The notes beneath the pieces were generated by a model. That model did no database searches and was not told the DNA's origin. It saw only the letters and a list, made by a program, of their open reading frames with translations. The translations under genes were made by a program, and so were the position numbers. Shown here piece after piece: positions 1-5,232 of a stretch of DNA of 7,131 nucleotides (the stretch's first letter is position 1; every line of letters starts with the position of its first letter). Origin of the DNA: Flavobacterium psychrophilum (GTDB lineage: Bacteria; Bacteroidota; Bacteroidia; Flavobacteriales; Flavobacteriaceae); contig CALPPS020000097.1 in assembly GCA_943325515.2 (NCBI GenBank), forward strand, positions 1 to 7,131. The letters run 5' to 3'.

Positions 1-165
1 GACCGCTTGGGTAAATTATTGAAACAAATAAGTTCTAGTAGTGCAGGTTGGGACGGAACCTTTAACGGAAGTCCATTACCATCAGATGATTATTGGTTTA
101 CAGTAGATTACGAAGAAACAAATTTAGGAAAACAATTTAAGTCCCATTTTTCGTTGAAGAGATAA
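1..165 (+). CDS. T9SS type-B sorting domain protein, C-terminal end only
   Basis: Frame +1 is open from the first base to a TAA at 163-165, giving the last 54 residues of a protein that begins outside the window. The piece starts DRLGKLLKQI, continues with GWDGTFNG and PLPSDDYWF, and ends KSHFSLKR. This is the pattern of the gliding-motility-associated (type B) C-terminal domain, which in Bacteroidota directs secreted proteins through the type IX secretion system to the cell surface or medium. Family members typically read 'DRYGK ... GWDGT.NG..LP..DYWF ... F..HFSLKR', so the match covers the whole visible part and the stop lies exactly where the domain normally ends. Such proteins are usually long, multi-domain adhesins or enzymes; the functional part is not visible, so the actual activity cannot be named. 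No obvious terminator follows the stop codon. Confidence 0.9.
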   Translation, partial: DRLGKLLKQISSSSAGWDGTFNGSPLPSDDYWFTVDYEETNLGKQFKSHFSLKR

Positions 166-455
166 ACTTGTTTCAATTTTTGCTTTTAGAGCAACTTATT
201 TGTTTTGTGAAGATTTATTGCCTTTTGACGATGTAATTATAGATACAAGGTATGTAATAAAATAAAGAAAAGTAGAACTGATTGCGAGTTGATTGTAAAG
301 AAGAAGAGTCAATAAATTTTAGTTACCAACACACTTTTAAAATAGAATTATTAACATCTCATAAATCGTCTATTATATAGATTTTATTCCTGTAGGAACA
401 ATAAAACTAGATTTATTGATTGAAGATTATTTCAATATTACCAATAGTATTTTAG
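166..455 (+). other. Gene-free stretch with short unidentified coding-like fragments
   Basis: No intact gene is present on either strand. On the plus strand several short open stretches look protein-like but are interrupted or switch frame. One runs from about 158 to 265 and contains FCEDLLPFDDVIIDTRYVIK before a TAA. Another, ending with TAG near 380, contains NFSYQHTFKIELLTSHKSS. A third runs from about 365 to 484 and contains PVGTIKLDLLIEDYFN. Successive fragments lie in different frames, as expected for a coding region eroded by small insertions and deletions. I do not recognise the family of these pieces. They may belong to the same decayed gene as the methylase-like fragment immediately downstream, but that is inference. 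Confidence 0.3.
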
Positions 456-581
456 AAAAAATATCACAATATTATACCTTGTAAAATATTAATAAAAGTC
501 ACTGACAAAGCGATTGATACAATGGTTTTTGTGTTGTATGGTTTAAGTAAAGAAGAAATTGATTTATTTGTTAAGAGGTAA
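456..581 (+). pseudogene. Decayed C-terminus of Eco57I/TaqI-type DNA methyltransferase
   Basis: An open stretch of 41 codons without a usable start, preceded in frame by TAG at 453-455, ends at TAA 579-581. Its last part reads VTDKAIDTMVFVLYGLSKEE followed by IDLFVKR. This resembles the extreme C-terminus of type II/IIG N6-adenine DNA methyltransferases of the Eco57I/TaqI class, which commonly end with a pattern like 'TD.eID.lVYeLYGLTeEEI.iVe'. Nothing of the methyltransferase core (NPPY motif, SAM-binding domain) is present, so this would be a dead remnant of a lost restriction-modification gene. The upstream fragments at 166-455 could be earlier parts of the same gene after frameshifts. The identification rests on about 25 residues recognised by eye, so it is tentative. 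Confidence 0.45.
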
Positions 582-635
582 ATACTAGTTACCTACTAAG
601 TTCAACAATAGGATAAAAACTTTGATACTATTAAA

Positions 636-658
636 CCTTAAAAAAATAGATTTTAAGG
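636..658. repeat. Small AT-rich inverted repeat (8-bp hairpin)
   Basis: CCTTAAAA at 636-643 is the perfect reverse complement of TTTTAAGG at 651-658, with a 7-nt loop. It lies in the gene-free stretch between the methylase remnant and tRNA-Val. No T-run follows on the plus strand. It may be a weak processing or termination structure or a chance palindrome in AT-rich DNA. Confidence 0.3.
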
Positions 659-662
659 AAAT

Positions 663-724
663 AAAAAAAGGTTTTAATCTTCATTTGCAACTTTCGTTGA
701 CTAAATGTTGACTAAAACCTTTTT
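663..724 (-). terminator. Candidate terminator downstream of tRNA-Val
   Basis: AAAAAGGTTTTA (665-676) is an exact 12-bp reverse complement of TAAAACCTTTTT (713-724), enclosing 36 nt. Read on the minus strand, downstream of tRNA-Val, this forms a stem GGTTTTA/TAAAACC followed by a run of seven Ts (669-663), as in an intrinsic terminator. The long loop holds a small nested stem, CAAC-GAAA-GTTG on the minus strand (699-688), with a GNRA-type tetraloop. Because the outer arms also carry A and T tracts it could stop transcription from either side. The large loop and AT-rich stem keep confidence moderate. Confidence 0.4.
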
Positions 725-747
725 GCAACACTGCTTTTAGGCAGTAT

Positions 748-825
748 TGGTGGGCGATGAGGGATTCGAACCCCCGACCCTCTCGGTGTAAACGAGATGC
801 TCTGAACCAACTGAGCTAATCGCCC
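748..825 (-). tRNA. tRNA-Val (anticodon UAC)
   Basis: The minus strand folds into a complete cloverleaf. The acceptor arm GGGCGAT (825-819) pairs with ATCGCCC (758-752). The D arm is GCTC/GAGC. The anticodon stem TCTCG/CGAGA holds the loop TTTACAC, whose central TAC reads valine codons GUA/GUN. The T arm GGGGG/CCCTC encloses TTCGAAT. The discriminator base is A (751), and the next three bases on the minus strand are CCA (750-748), so the 3' CCA appears genome-encoded. The body without CCA is 75 nt. A well-placed Bacteroidota promoter lies just upstream (838-868). tRNA genes are common integration sites, and an eroded accessory stretch lies immediately on its 3' side. Confidence 0.97.
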
Positions 826-837
826 TGAATGCGAGTG

Positions 838-868
838 CAAATATAGGCTACTTTTTTAATTCTGCAAA
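838..868 (-). promoter_or_regulatory. Bacteroidota-type promoter for tRNA-Val
   Basis: On the minus strand a TTTG (868-865) is followed by exactly 19 nt and then TATATTTG (845-838). This matches the Bacteroidota primary sigma consensus, TTTG about 19 nt upstream of TAnnTTTG, at every defined position. Transcription would begin a few bases before the mature tRNA 5' end at 825, which fits a tRNA gene with a very short leader. The promoter lies between the folC stop codon and the tRNA, so tRNA-Val can be transcribed independently of folC. Confidence 0.8.
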
Positions 869-885
869 TAAAAAACAATAAAAAA

Positions 886-2106
886 TTATAAAATTTCTGC
901 TACTACAAAAGTGCTTCCCCCAATGTAGATAAAGTCATTTGGAGATGCGCTTCTTTTTGCGGCTTGATAAGCGTTTGAGACAGAATTATATATTTCTCCA
1001 TTAAGGTTAAATATGTTAGCTTTTTCTTTTAGAATTATGGGCTCCAAGCCTCTTATATTATTAGGTTTACAAAAATAATAAATAGCATTTTCTGGAAATA
1101 ATGGTAGAATTTCCTCCAAGTTTTTATCATTTACAACTCCCAAAATAATATGTAATTGCTCAAATTGCTCCTTTTGAATTTGTTGTAAAACTAACGAAAG
1201 ACCATGGGCATTATGTGCCGTATCACAAATTGTTTTTGGATTTTTTCCAAGTTGTTGCCATCTTCCCTGAAGATTAGTGTTCTTAATCACATTTAGAAAA
1301 CCTTTTCTAACAGCTTCTTCAGATATAGAAAGCAGTCGTTTTTTTTGTAATACTTTTATAGTTTGTGAAACCGTTTTTTTGTTATGAATTTGATAATCAC
1401 CAAGCAAAGCTGAGGGGTAATCTTCTTGTACTAAATCAGAAGCAAAGTATATTTCGGAATTTGTTATTTTTACTTTTTCTACAAAAATGGGTTGGGTTTC
1501 ATTCACATATTCTCCAATAACCACTGGAATATTTGGTTTGATGATCCCTGCTTTTTCATAGGCTATAGACTCTAAAGTATTTCCCAAAAACTGAGTATGG
1601 TCTAATCCTATATTGGTAATGACTGAAACTAAAGGATTTATGATATTGGTAGCATCTAATCTTCCCCCCATGCCAACTTCTATAATGTTGATGTCCGTGT
1701 GCTCTTTTACAAAATATTCAAAAGCCAAACCAACACTCATCTCAAAAAAACTCAATTCATTAGCTTCAAAAAACGATTGGTTAGTGTTTATAAAGTCACA
1801 TACATATTCTTCAGAAATAGGATTTCCATTAATAGTTATTCGTTCACGATAATCTTTCAAATGTGGCGAAGTATATAAACCCACTTTATAGCCAGCTTCT
1901 TGTAAAACAGAGGCAAGCAGGTGAGAAGTAGAACCTTTGCCGTTAGTTCCAGCCACATGAATACATTTCAAATATTGTTCTGGATTTCCTAAATGTTTGG
2001 CCAGCAAAACCGTGTTGGTAATATCTTTTCGATACGCTGTAGCGCCCTGTGTTTGGTACATAGGCAATTTGTTAAACATCCAATCTAAGGTTTCTTCGTA
2101 GTTCAT
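886..2106 (-). CDS. folC: Bifunctional folylpolyglutamate synthase / dihydrofolate synthase
   Basis: This cytosolic Mur-ligase-family enzyme adds glutamate to dihydropteroate and/or to folates in an ATP-dependent reaction, completing folate biosynthesis and retaining folates in the cell. The 406-residue product has the usual length. Visible motifs in order are: the P-loop GTNGKGS at residues 53-59; YTSPHL at 78-83; GMGGRLDATN at 145-154; the family signature TNIGLDHTQFLGNT at 164-177, continuing to YEKAGIIKP with Lys185 at the position that is carbamylated in FolC; GRWQ at 281-284; and DTAHN at 295-299 in the C-terminal ligase domain. The ATG at 2106 gives the typical flavobacterial N-terminus (MNYEETLDWMFNKLPMYQ). 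No Shine-Dalgarno is seen, as is normal for the group. The gene diverges from exbB across 126 bp and its stop lies 60 bp from tRNA-Val. Whether it has both activities or mainly one cannot be told from sequence alone. Confidence 0.96.
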   Translation of the reverse strand: MNYEETLDWMFNKLPMYQTQGATAYRKDITNTVLLAKHLGNPEQYLKCIHVAGTNGKGSTSHLLASVLQEAGYKVGLYTSPHLKDYRERITINGNPISEEYVCDFINTNQSFFEANELSFFEMSVGLAFEYFVKEHTDINIIEVGMGGRLDATNIINPLVSVITNIGLDHTQFLGNTLESIAYEKAGIIKPNIPVVIGEYVNETQPIFVEKVKITNSEIYFASDLVQEDYPSALLGDYQIHNKKTVSQTIKVLQKKRLLSISEEAVRKGFLNVIKNTNLQGRWQQLGKNPKTICDTAHNAHGLSLVLQQIQKEQFEQLHIILGVVNDKNLEEILPLFPENAIYYFCKPNNIRGLEPIILKEKANIFNLNGEIYNSVSNAYQAAKRSASPNDFIYIGGSTFVVAEIL

Positions 2107-2232
2107 AATTTCAGAAAAAATTAATCATGCGATATACTTTTTTATCTTTTTTTTCGTTTATATTGTGATGCATATTTTAGTAGTACAAAATTGAAATTAT
2201 TTTCAGAATTAATAGCCAAAAAATAGATAAAT
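2107..2232. promoter_or_regulatory. Divergent folC / exbB intergenic control region
   Basis: This 126-bp AT-rich spacer separates the divergent starts of folC (2106, minus) and exbB (2233, plus), so it should hold promoters for both. The best exbB candidate I find is TATTTTAG at 2173-2180, one mismatch from TAnnTTTG, with TTTT 19 nt upstream at 2150-2153 in place of TTTG. It would leave a leader of roughly 45-50 nt. No convincing promoter for folC is visible on the minus strand. No operator palindrome, such as an iron-regulator box, stands out. Confidence 0.3.
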
Positions 2233-2949
2233 ATGATTAGTACATTTTTGCAGTTACAAGTTGACTCCCTAGCCCAAGCTATTCCAACAGCAGCAACAAC
2301 TAATGCTGCTTTAACCAATGAAGTTTCTGTTTTAGAATTTATTCTGAAAGGTGGTATTTTCTTAATACCCATTGCCATTTTATTATTTTATACGCTCTAT
2401 CTAATTTTTGAAAGATATCTTTATATTAGTAAAGCTGCCAAAATAGACAATCATTTGATGACTGATGTTCGTAACCATTTGAATAATGCCAATATAGATT
2501 TAGCAGTTTCAGCTACCGATAGGAGTGGTGCCGCACAAGGCAATATTATCAAAGAAGGTGTCTTGACAATTGGAAGAAATATTAATGAAATCGAATCTAA
2601 TATGGAACGTGCTGCCAATATCGAAATTGGATATATGGAAAAAAAACTAGGACAATTAGGACTAATTGCGGGTATAGCACCAACATTAGGTTTTATCGGA
2701 ACCATTTCGGGAGTTATTAAAATTTTCTATAGCATTTCAGTAACTGAAGATATTAGTATCGGAAATATTTCTGGAGGTTTATACGAAAAAATGATTAGTA
2801 GTGGTGCCGGACTTATTGTTGGAATTATTGCTTATAGTGCTTATCATTTATTTAATGGTAGCATTGATGCTTTTTCATTGGCCATCCAAAAACAAGTACT
2901 AGAATTTATTAATATAATTCAAAGACCACATGGCAATAAAGCGAAATAA
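2233..2949 (+). CDS. exbB: ExbB/TolQ/MotA-family proton channel subunit
   Basis: This inner-membrane protein should form, with ExbD, the proton-driven motor that energises TonB for uptake through outer-membrane receptors. The 238-residue product has the ExbB layout: a short N-terminal periplasmic segment, TM1 at about 38-60, a long cytoplasmic loop at about 61-140 with charged helices, TM2 at about 141-165 (APTLGFIGTISGVIK), and TM3 at about 182-207 (GLYEKMISSGAGLIVGIIAY). Glu185 in TM3 aligns with the conserved E. coli ExbB Glu176. Thr157 and Ser190 fall at the positions of Thr148 and Thr181, which line the pore. The start at 2233 keeps the usual short hydrophilic N-terminus before TM1. The last 20 nt overlap exbD, indicating translational coupling. 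TolQ is an alternative name, but the neighbouring ExbD and the tonB gene nearby favour ExbB. Confidence 0.93.
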   Translation: MISTFLQLQVDSLAQAIPTAATTNAALTNEVSVLEFILKGGIFLIPIAILLFYTLYLIFERYLYISKAAKIDNHLMTDVRNHLNNANIDLAVSATDRSGAAQGNIIKEGVLTIGRNINEIESNMERAANIEIGYMEKKLGQLGLIAGIAPTLGFIGTISGVIKIFYSISVTEDISIGNISGGLYEKMISSGAGLIVGIIAYSAYHLFNGSIDAFSLAIQKQVLEFINIIQRPHGNKAK

Positions 2950-3325
2950 ACGATTTCATGCAGAAGTCGCTACTTCCTCTTTGAGTGACATTATGTTCTT
3001 CTTATTGTTGTTTTTCTTAATTATTTCTACGTTGGCAAACCCAAACGTAATAAGAATGACATTGCCAAAATCAAAAACTAACGAGAAGACAAACAAACAA
3101 TTAATCACGCTTTCTGTAACCGAAGAAAAGCGCTTTTATGTAGATAAAGATGAAGTAAGTTTCGACCGATTAGAAGCCAAGTTATTGTCTAAGATGAACC
3201 CAGCGAAAGATTTAACCGTTGTAATTAGAATTCCTGCCACCATGCAAGTGCAAGACTTAGTGGATGTACTTCAAATAGGAGTAAAGAACAAACTAAAGTT
3301 TGTTATTGCAACGAGTCCAAAATAG
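2930..3325 (+). CDS. exbD: ExbD/TolR-family biopolymer transport protein
   Basis: This is the second motor subunit: a single-pass inner-membrane protein with a periplasmic domain, working with ExbB and TonB. The 131-residue product is of family length. A short basic cytoplasmic tail (MAIKRNKRFHAEVATSSLSD) precedes one transmembrane helix at about 19-38. Asp20, at its start in SLSDIMFFLLLFFLI, is the conserved proton-carrying aspartate (Asp25 in E. coli ExbD). It is followed by IRMTLPKSK at about 51-59, the usual ExbD 'v.LP.a' transition. The rest is a periplasmic alpha/beta domain including VDKDEVSF, a typical 'yvd...v....l' strand pattern. The ATG at 2930 lies inside the exbB 3' end (20-nt overlap), so the pair is one operon. 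A strong terminator follows at 3390-3427. The usual partner tonB is not next in line but lies on the opposite strand beyond the peptidase gene. Confidence 0.93.
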   Translation: MAIKRNKRFHAEVATSSLSDIMFFLLLFFLIISTLANPNVIRMTLPKSKTNEKTNKQLITLSVTEEKRFYVDKDEVSFDRLEAKLLSKMNPAKDLTVVIRIPATMQVQDLVDVLQIGVKNKLKFVIATSPK

Positions 3326-3389
3326 CTCATAAAGATTAAAAAGTACTTTTAAGGATAAAACAATGAAACAAAAAAAACCAATAATGAAC

Positions 3390-3427
3390 ATGCCCCAAAA
3401 AGTTAGACACTAATTGGGGCATTTTTT
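3390..3427 (+). terminator. Intrinsic terminator of exbB-exbD
   Basis: ATGCCCCAA (3390-3398) pairs perfectly with TTGGGGCAT (3414-3422) around a 15-nt loop and runs into TTTTTT (3422-3427), a classic intrinsic terminator 65 bp after the exbD stop. On the minus strand the hairpin is not followed directly by a T-run, so it should act mainly on exbBD transcripts and only weakly on the converging peptidase transcript. The left arm and loop also resemble an insertion-sequence end (see findings). Confidence 0.85.
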
Positions 3428-3470
3428 ATGGAAAGAAAAGTTTAAATATGATTATGCATTTAAATAGGTT

Positions 3471-4280
3471 TTAATAATCCTTAAAATATTCTGTTTTTTC
3501 AGTTAAAAGTTCAATGGATTTACCATTGTTGGTTTTAAATTTAGTTTTAATTGTGTCAACTTTTTCGATTCGCTGAAAATAGACCATAAAATGTAAGTGT
3601 GGACCACTAGACCAACCTACATTTCCACTATAGCCTAGCAAGTCATTTTCTTTTACAATATCTCCTTCTTTAACAGTTATACCATTCATTTTAAGATGAA
3701 CATATTTAGCAAAAGTGCCATCATTATGATATACTATAATATAGTTGTTGAACTCGGCACATTTTCGTTCTGGACAGTTTCCATTATTTTTTTCTACCAC
3801 TTTAATAACAATTCCATCTCTTGCAGCCACTACTTCCGTGCCAACAGGCATTGTGAAATCTAGTGAATCTTCATTTTGATGTGAAAAATTGCCATTATAT
3901 CCTTGAAAAACTTTAAAAGATTTCCCTGTTCTAAATGGCAACGAATAAGAATAGTCTTCAGAGGTACTCAATGTACTATCACCATAGTTAATCCGTGTTT
4001 TGTATTTCATACCATAAGAAGTATTTGACTTAACAATTTGAAGTGAAGTCAAAATAATTTTTTTTGTATTGGCAGGAACAACAAAAATCTTATCATTTCC
4101 ATTACTGGAAGATAAATTTGTTAATTCAAGATTAAGAAGAATTGAAACAGGACAGTATTCGCTATTGTCTACCAGAACGTTGTAACCTGTGTCTGTTTTC
4201 TCATTGTAAACCACAACTTTTATTTGTGAAAATGAAACAAAATTGAGGAAAAATAGAAAAAAGGATATGCTAAATTTCAT
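3471..4280 (-). CDS. Secreted M23 (LytM-type) metallopeptidase
   Basis: The 269-residue product starts with a signal peptide (MKFSISFFLFFLNFVSFSQ; likely cleavage near residues 18-19), so it should act in the periplasm or be exported. Residues about 20-115 form a strand-rich region I do not recognise. A LytM/M23 domain follows at about 122-235: QGYNGNFSH (His134), LDFTMP (Asp141), AARDGIV at 152-158, YVHLKMNG (His195), VKEGDIVKENDLLGYSGNVG, and SGPHLHF (His228, His230). His134, Asp141 and His230 fit the zinc ligands and His195 and His228 the catalytic histidines, so it looks active, cutting peptidoglycan peptides or a protein substrate. The HxxxD motif is stretched, with seven residues from His134 to Asp141. 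The ATG is only 4 nt after the tonB stop, so the two are probably co-transcribed. It converges on exbBD. Confidence 0.92.
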   Translation of the reverse strand: MKFSISFFLFFLNFVSFSQIKVVVYNEKTDTGYNVLVDNSEYCPVSILLNLELTNLSSSNGNDKIFVVPANTKKIILTSLQIVKSNTSYGMKYKTRINYGDSTLSTSEDYSYSLPFRTGKSFKVFQGYNGNFSHQNEDSLDFTMPVGTEVVAARDGIVIKVVEKNNGNCPERKCAEFNNYIIVYHNDGTFAKYVHLKMNGITVKEGDIVKENDLLGYSGNVGWSSGPHLHFMVYFQRIEKVDTIKTKFKTNNGKSIELLTEKTEYFKDY

Positions 4281-4284
4281 GAAA

Positions 4285-5154
4285 TTAATTCAAACTAAAG
4301 GTATAAATGATTTTTCCAACCTGTTTTTCAGGAGCATTACTATCGGCTTGCCATTTGGTATTTATGGCTGCTATTCTAGCTTGATCTAGTAAACATTTTG
4401 CTGTATTAGTTGTTCCTTGCACACCAGCTGTTACACTAATGGTATTACCATTTCTGTCTACAGAAACTTGTACGGCAACTCTACCTTGCTCTTGGCAAGT
4501 ATAATCGGGTTGTGGTTTGTTAAGAGCCTTTCTATTCCCTAGTAAATATCCTGTGCCACCACCAGTTCCGCCGCCAGTTCCAGGTCCGTAGCCAGGTCCT
4601 GTGCCAGGTCCTGTGCCTGGACCATTTCCATTTCCATTACCACTTCCGTTACCATAATACCCTTTTGTATTTAGGTTTCCGTTTGAATTTCCTTTATTTC
4701 CAGCTTTAGTATCATTTCCATCACCATTTTTGTTACCTAAAATACTAGATAAAGCATCATTAGCACTTTTAGAAACCGTAGGTTTTGGGGCTACTGGTTT
4801 TACATCCTTTTTGATAGCAACAGGTGTTTTCTTTATGTTTTCTTTTTTCGGGATAACCACATCATTATTATCAGCATTATCATCCGAAATCACATCTTCA
4901 TCAGGTGTTGTTTTTACTGGCGTAACTTTAGTTTGGTCTTTTACATTCAAGACTTCGCTTTTGTAATTATCACCCATGCCAAAGTCGGTATCGCCAAAGT
5001 TCATTTCGATGCCACCACCGCCACCACCGCCCATGAGTTTCATATTAGCCGGAGGCCAAAAACGAAATAAAAAAAGAATTAACAACAGCAAACCGTAAAC
5101 CAAAATGGCTAACCCTAAGGATTTTTTTTCATCTGTTGAAATTTTAAAACTCAT
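4285..5154 (-). CDS. tonB: TonB-family energy transducer with Gly/Asn-rich linker
   Basis: This inner-membrane-anchored protein should span the periplasm and transmit ExbBD motor energy to outer-membrane TonB-dependent receptors. The 289-residue product has a cytoplasmic N-terminus, one transmembrane anchor at about 13-32, seven consecutive glycines at 42-48 followed by IEMNFGD, an acidic/lysine-proline part at about 75-128 (VKPVAPKPTVSK), a low-complexity Gly/Asn/Pro/Thr segment at about 141-202, and a TonB C-terminal-like domain at about 207-289 (PQPDYTCQEQGRVAVQVSVD, then a KIIYTFSLN end). The poly-Gly and IEMNFGD after the anchor are common in flavobacterial TonB proteins. Cys220 and Cys254 could form a disulfide. 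The start at 5154 places the anchor correctly. It lies 78 bp downstream of the dehydrogenase gene with no clear promoter of its own and is followed 4 nt later by the M23 peptidase. Confidence 0.9.
   Translation of the reverse strand: MSFKISTDEKKSLGLAILVYGLLLLILFLFRFWPPANMKLMGGGGGGGIEMNFGDTDFGMGDNYKSEVLNVKDQTKVTPVKTTPDEDVISDDNADNNDVVIPKKENIKKTPVAIKKDVKPVAPKPTVSKSANDALSSILGNKNGDGNDTKAGNKGNSNGNLNTKGYYGNGSGNGNGNGPGTGPGTGPGYGPGTGGGTGGGTGYLLGNRKALNKPQPDYTCQEQGRVAVQVSVDRNGNTISVTAGVQGTTNTAKCLLDQARIAAINTKWQADSNAPEKQVGKIIYTFSLN
4549..4662 (-). repeat. Low-complexity tandem repeat coding for the TonB glycine-rich linker
   Basis: This part of tonB encodes residues about 165-202, made of short Gly-Asn, Gly-Pro-Gly-Thr and Gly-Gly-Thr repeats. 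At DNA level the 12-nt unit CCAGGTCCTGTG occurs twice in tandem (4592-4615 on the plus strand), flanked by degenerate copies such as CCAGGTCCG and CCATTTCCATTTCC. Repeat slippage here would change linker length in steps of whole codons without breaking the frame. Confidence 0.75.
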
Positions 5155-5232
5155 GTTTTGCTATTCTTTGTTTATATACTAATAACGTTTAAAAGTACTA
5201 AATATTGTGTAAACCGCGCTGCTATTTTTTTG

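Noticed and set aside
730..745. Hairpin ACTGC-TTTTAG-GCAGT just after tRNA-Val considered as its terminator
   Set aside because: On the minus strand it is followed by GTTGCAAAAAGG with no T-run; the larger repeat at 663-724, which has a T-run, is a better candidate.
1613..1852. Plus-strand open frame of 79 codons opposite folC
   Set aside because: It lies wholly inside folC, which has strong family motifs on the minus strand; the translation shows no recognisable domain.
2142..2378. Minus-strand open frame of 78 codons crossing the folC-exbB spacer
   Set aside because: It overlaps the start of exbB and the divergent promoter region; its composition is AT-driven and no domain is seen.
4549..4662. 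Regular repeats considered as a CRISPR or intergenic repeat array
   Set aside because: The repeats are in frame within tonB, encode a glycine-rich linker, and have no spacers.
4730..4966. Plus-strand open frame of 78 codons opposite tonB
   Set aside because: It is antisense to the Lys-Pro and acidic part of TonB; its apparent hydrophobicity comes from the complement of that biased coding sequence.
5155..5232. Search for a dedicated tonB promoter or a dehydrogenase terminator in the 78-bp gap
   Set aside because: No TAnnTTTG with a spaced TTTG and no hairpin with a T-run was found on the minus strand, so neither is annotated; read-through from the dehydrogenase is possible.
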